Of a stretch of 64,000 nucleotides of DNA, positions 61,505 to 64,000 are shown one piece after another. The position numbers were made by a program, and so were the translations under genes. The notes under the pieces are model-generated. The model was not told the origin of the DNA. It worked only from the letters and a program-made list of their open reading frames with translations, and did no database searches. Each line of letters starts with the position of its first letter. Position 1 is the first letter of the stretch. Origin of the DNA: Phascolarctobacterium_A sp045124115 (GTDB taxonomy: Bacteria; Bacillota; Negativicutes; Acidaminococcales; Acidaminococcaceae); contig NZ_JBGVLF010000065.1 in assembly GCF_045124115.1 (NCBI RefSeq), positions 1 through 64,000 on the forward strand, read 5' to 3'.

Positions 61505-63031
61505 TTATTGTCTATCGTTTTCGTTGATGATGTCGCCGCATTCAGGGCAGAACTTAGGCGGATTGTTAGGATCAGGAGCTACCCAACCGCATTTATCGCA
61601 TTTGATCATGGTAGGAGCTGCTGCCGTTTTGGGGCTGCCGCAGTTAGCGCAGAACTTACCGGTGTTGGTAGTGCCGCAGCTGCATACCCAGCCTGCAGGA
61701 GCTTGTTCCGCTGGTTTGGGGCTGCCGCAGTTAGCGCAGAACTTGCCGGTGTTAGTGGTACCGCAGGTGCAAGTCCAACCGCCAGCCGGTTTAGGTTCCG
61801 GTTTGGGGCTACCACAATTAGCACAGAACTTGCCTTGGTTGGTAGTGCCGCAAGCACAGGTCCAACCGCCTGCAGCCGGTGCTGCTGCGCCCATGCCGCC
61901 TTGTTGAGGATATCCTTGAGGTGCTTGGCCATATTGACCATAACCGGGTTGAGGTTGTTGACCATATTGGCCGTAACCGGGTTGGCCGTAAGGATTTTGT
62001 TGTTGTTGCTGTTGAGCTTGCTGCATCAGGCTGCTGATTGCGCTGCCGCCAGCCTGTTGCGCCATGTTCATTCCCATGAAGCCCATTGCTGCGCCCATGC
62101 CGCCTTCGTTGGCAGCTGCCATTTTCATAGCTTCCATTTGTGCGCCTGCCATTTGCGCAGCCATCATAGCCGGGTTAGTGCTCATAGCAGCATTGCGTTG
62201 GAATTCTTTAATCATTTGCTCGTCTTCTTCGCTAGCTTTTACGCTGGATACGCCAAAGGAAACGATCTCGATACCGCGCAAATCCTTCCATTTTTTGGAA
62301 AGGACTTCGTTAAGAGCCTCGCTCATTTCAGTAGTATGTGCAGGCAGTGCGCTGTAGCGGATACCCATTTCAGAAATCTTAGCGAAGGCAGGTTGCAGAG
62401 CAGTCAGCAGCTCAGTTTTCAGCTGGCTGTCGATTTCTTTACGGTTATATTCTTCGGAAACGTTACCGCAGACATTGGTATAGAACAAAATGGGGTTGGT
62501 CAAACGATAGCTGTATTCACCGAAGCAGCGGATAGCGATATCGATATCCAGGCCGATACGTGCATCCAATACACGGAAGGGCACTGCACTGGGAGTACCG
62601 TATTTGTTGCCAACGATTTCCTTAATATTAAAGTAGTAAACCCTCTGGTCCTTGCCGGGGTCGCCGCCAAAGGTAAAGCGTTTACCCATGGTTTTGAAAA
62701 CTGCCATCAGGTTAGAGCCTAAATTCTCACCAAAGATAGAAGGCTCGGTGGAGGTATCGTAGGTATATTCGCCGGGCTCGGAGCACAGGTCTACAACCTT
62801 GCCTTGCTCAACGATGATCATGCATTGACCCTCGTTAACTGCAATAACGGAGCCGTTAGAAATGATGTTGTCCTCTGCACTAGTGTTGGAGCTGCGACCT
62901 TGGGAAGAAGTACGCTTCTTGCCTTTCACAACCAATACGTCGGCAGGAATGCTTTCACAGTAAATAAACTCACGCCATTGGTCGGCAAGTACGCCACCAA
63001 CAGAACCTAATGCCGCTTTAATTAAACCCAT
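61505..63031 (-). CDS. SPFH-domain protein with four zinc ribbons (YdjI-like)
   Basis: 508 residues from the ATG at 63,031 (AAGGAGG upstream). SPFH/virion-core-like domain (about 20-285; WREFIYCESIPADVLVVKG), a helical part rich in Ala/Met (about 285-340), a Gln/Gly/Tyr low-complexity linker (QPGYGQYGQQPQPGYGQYGQ), then three tandem copies of a CxCGTTNxGKFCANCGSPK ribbon and a fourth, CDKCG...CPECG. In Bacillus, YdjI belongs to a membrane-stress complex with YdjG and YdjH. First gene of the operon, next to the shared palindrome. It probably scaffolds membrane patches; triggers are unknown. Confidence 0.85.
   Translation of the reverse strand: MGLIKAALGSVGGVLADQWREFIYCESIPADVLVVKGKKRTSSQGRSSNTSAEDNIISNGSVIAVNEGQCMIIVEQGKVVDLCSEPGEYTYDTSTEPSIFGENLGSNLMAVFKTMGKRFTFGGDPGKDQRVYYFNIKEIVGNKYGTPSAVPFRVLDARIGLDIDIAIRCFGEYSYRLTNPILFYTNVCGNVSEEYNRKEIDSQLKTELLTALQPAFAKISEMGIRYSALPAHTTEMSEALNEVLSKKWKDLRGIEIVSFGVSSVKASEEDEQMIKEFQRNAAMSTNPAMMAAQMAGAQMEAMKMAAANEGGMGAAMGFMGMNMAQQAGGSAISSLMQQAQQQQQQNPYGQPGYGQYGQQPQPGYGQYGQAPQGYPQQGGMGAAAPAAGGWTCACGTTNQGKFCANCGSPKPEPKPAGGWTCTCGTTNTGKFCANCGSPKPAEQAPAGWVCSCGTTNTGKFCANCGSPKTAAAPTMIKCDKCGWVAPDPNNPPKFCPECGDIINENDRQ
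61625..61880 (-). repeat. tandem zinc-ribbon coding repeats
   Basis: Three near-identical coding units for CGTTNxGKFCANCGSPK within the SPFH gene, spaced about 90-100 bp; copy number could vary. Confidence 0.8.
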
Positions 63032-63199
63032 AATCATTTCCTCCTTATGATTAAATTCCGTATGCTTTACAACCTGCATCGTAAAATTGCTTTTTACTTT
63101 GACAGTCACGCAGCAAACGATTTATAATATACTTACGTGGATTAGGAGTTTTATCTCCCTCTCCTTGCTGAAATTATCCCACAAAATCATGAAAAACAC

Positions 63200-63226
63200 C
63201 CCACCCCTACCCCCAAAAAGGGTGGG
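63200..63226. promoter_or_regulatory. palindromic operator candidate, copy 2
   Basis: CCCACCC (63200-63206), 13 nt, GGGTGGG (63220-63226) between the divergent SPFH operon and the solute-binding gene; same sequence and spacing as at 56,815-56,841. A T/A-rich tract follows each copy (GAATTT...AAAAAT). Confidence 0.55.
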
Positions 63227-63271
63227 AAAGCGGGAATTTTTTCAAAAATATTTGATTGCGAGGCATGCTTT

Positions 63272-64000
63272 ATGAACGTACGCACACAAAAAAAATATTT
63301 ATTCGTCTTCATTCTACTATTCTTATCGATGATCATTTGGGGCTGCAGTAAGAACAGTGCTCCCGACCCCAAGAATCCTATTACCCTTTCCATCTGCCAC
63401 GTTTATGGTCATCATACGATTTCTCCCTTAAACAAGCTCATTGAAGAATTCAATAGCACGGTCGGCAGGCAGAAGGGCGTCATCATTAAAGTCGCCTCCG
63501 TTACCAAAAGTAAAGATATTGATAAAAATATCGTAGCCTCCTTCCGCAAGGAACCTGGCAGCCTGCCCCTGCCGGATCTCTTCACCTCCTACCCCAGAGT
63601 GCTTAACTACCTGCCCCAAGAAGCTTTGTTGGACTGGAAGCAGCACCTTACCAAGGAAGAAATTGGTAGCTTTGTCCCTGAATTTTTAAATGACGGCACC
63701 TTTGACGGCAAACTGCTTATGCTGCCTATAGCCCGTTCCACCGAAGTAGTCTATGTCAACCAAACCTATTTTGATAAATTCACCTCTGCTACCGGCATTG
63801 GTACAGAAGCCTTTAAGGATATGGATTCCCTTTTAGCAGCCAGCCGTTCCTTCTACAAATGGAGCGGTGGCAAGGACATGCTCCAAGCAGACGACCTGTA
63901 TAATCTCTTCCTTATTAATGTCGAAGCTATGGGCGGCAGCATGGTTAAAAATGGTAAGGCCGATTTTGACAGTCCTCAATTCCAACGTGTTTTTAAAGCC
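63272..64000 (+). CDS. extracellular solute-binding lipoprotein (5' part)
   Basis: 243 codons to the window edge, no stop. Start ATG at 63,272 with GAGG upstream. Lipoprotein signal: FVFILLFLSMIIWGC with Cys25. The mature part follows the family 1 solute-binding pattern of ABC importers (NKLIEEFNSTVG; PDLFTSYPRVLNYLP; LPIARSTEVVYVNQTYFDKF). Substrate unknown; carbohydrates are common ligands of this family. Divergent from the SPFH operon; downstream permease genes would lie outside the window. Confidence 0.85.
   Translation, partial: MNVRTQKKYLFVFILLFLSMIIWGCSKNSAPDPKNPITLSICHVYGHHTISPLNKLIEEFNSTVGRQKGVIIKVASVTKSKDIDKNIVASFRKEPGSLPLPDLFTSYPRVLNYLPQEALLDWKQHLTKEEIGSFVPEFLNDGTFDGKLLMLPIARSTEVVYVNQTYFDKFTSATGIGTEAFKDMDSLLAASRSFYKWSGGKDMLQADDLYNLFLINVEAMGGSMVKNGKADFDSPQFQRVFKA

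Noticed and set aside
61625..61880. Regular spacing of repeats as a CRISPR array
   Set aside because: The repeats are in frame within the SPFH gene and encode zinc ribbons. No array or cas genes are seen anywhere in the window.

Overview
The window comes from a diderm Firmicute of the class Negativicutes, probably an Acidaminococcaceae member such as Phascolarctobacterium (inference). Firmicute-type gene blocks (cdaA-cdaR-glmM, der-plsY, hom-thrB, lepA beside rpsT) lie next to proteins that need an outer membrane: two type V autotransporters, a TonB-dependent receptor, and many signal-peptide proteins. Almost every gene is on the minus strand, so operons read from high to low coordinates.

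Layout, low to high coordinate. 1-1,040: accessory DNA with a compact type I toxin-antitoxin locus (32-residue holin-like peptide plus convergent antisense RNA). 1,092-5,593: an operon of unknown function joining a YfjP/YeeP-like GTPase, a Mor-type regulator, two glycine-zipper membrane proteins, a cysteine-cluster protein and a small membrane protein. 5,764-9,313: envelope synthesis (GT2 glycosyltransferase, pssA, psd, WecG/TagA glycosyltransferase). 9,329-13,887: CitA/CitB-like two-component system, prfC and a zinc-binding hypothetical, then tRNA-Pro(GGG). 14,130-20,716: lepA, cdaA, cdaR, an FAD dehydrogenase and glmM (c-di-AMP and cell-wall precursor control). 20,968-21,231: rpsT on the plus strand, followed by a long inverted-repeat element. 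21,589-24,300: threonine pathway (ACT protein, hom, thrB). 24,447-28,299: DUF512 radical-SAM protein, cobalamin adenosyltransferase, der, plsY.

28,515-50,141 is the surface region: a 1,998-residue autotransporter with three large repeats, a YbjN-like small protein, and a 3,953-residue autotransporter with an N-terminal beta-propeller-like domain, translationally coupled to the TonB-dependent receptor directly upstream. The receptor barrel and the adjoining propeller lie in one AT-rich block, which suggests a co-inherited ligand-recognition cassette.

50,640-64,000 looks like an envelope-maintenance region. One operon resembles Bacillus ydjI-ydjG-ydjH (SPFH, zinc ribbon, TPM) extended by a secreted protein and a lipoprotein. 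A second holds two secreted proteins, a Tim44-like zinc-ribbon membrane protein and a 5'-nucleotidase, followed by a frameshifted paralogue of the Tim44-like gene. Both divergent control regions carry the same palindrome, CCCACCC-N13-GGGTGGG, suggesting co-regulation. The window ends inside a solute-binding lipoprotein gene.

The best candidates for undescribed biology are the GTPase/glycine-zipper operon, the receptor/propeller-autotransporter pair, and the palindrome-linked envelope cluster.
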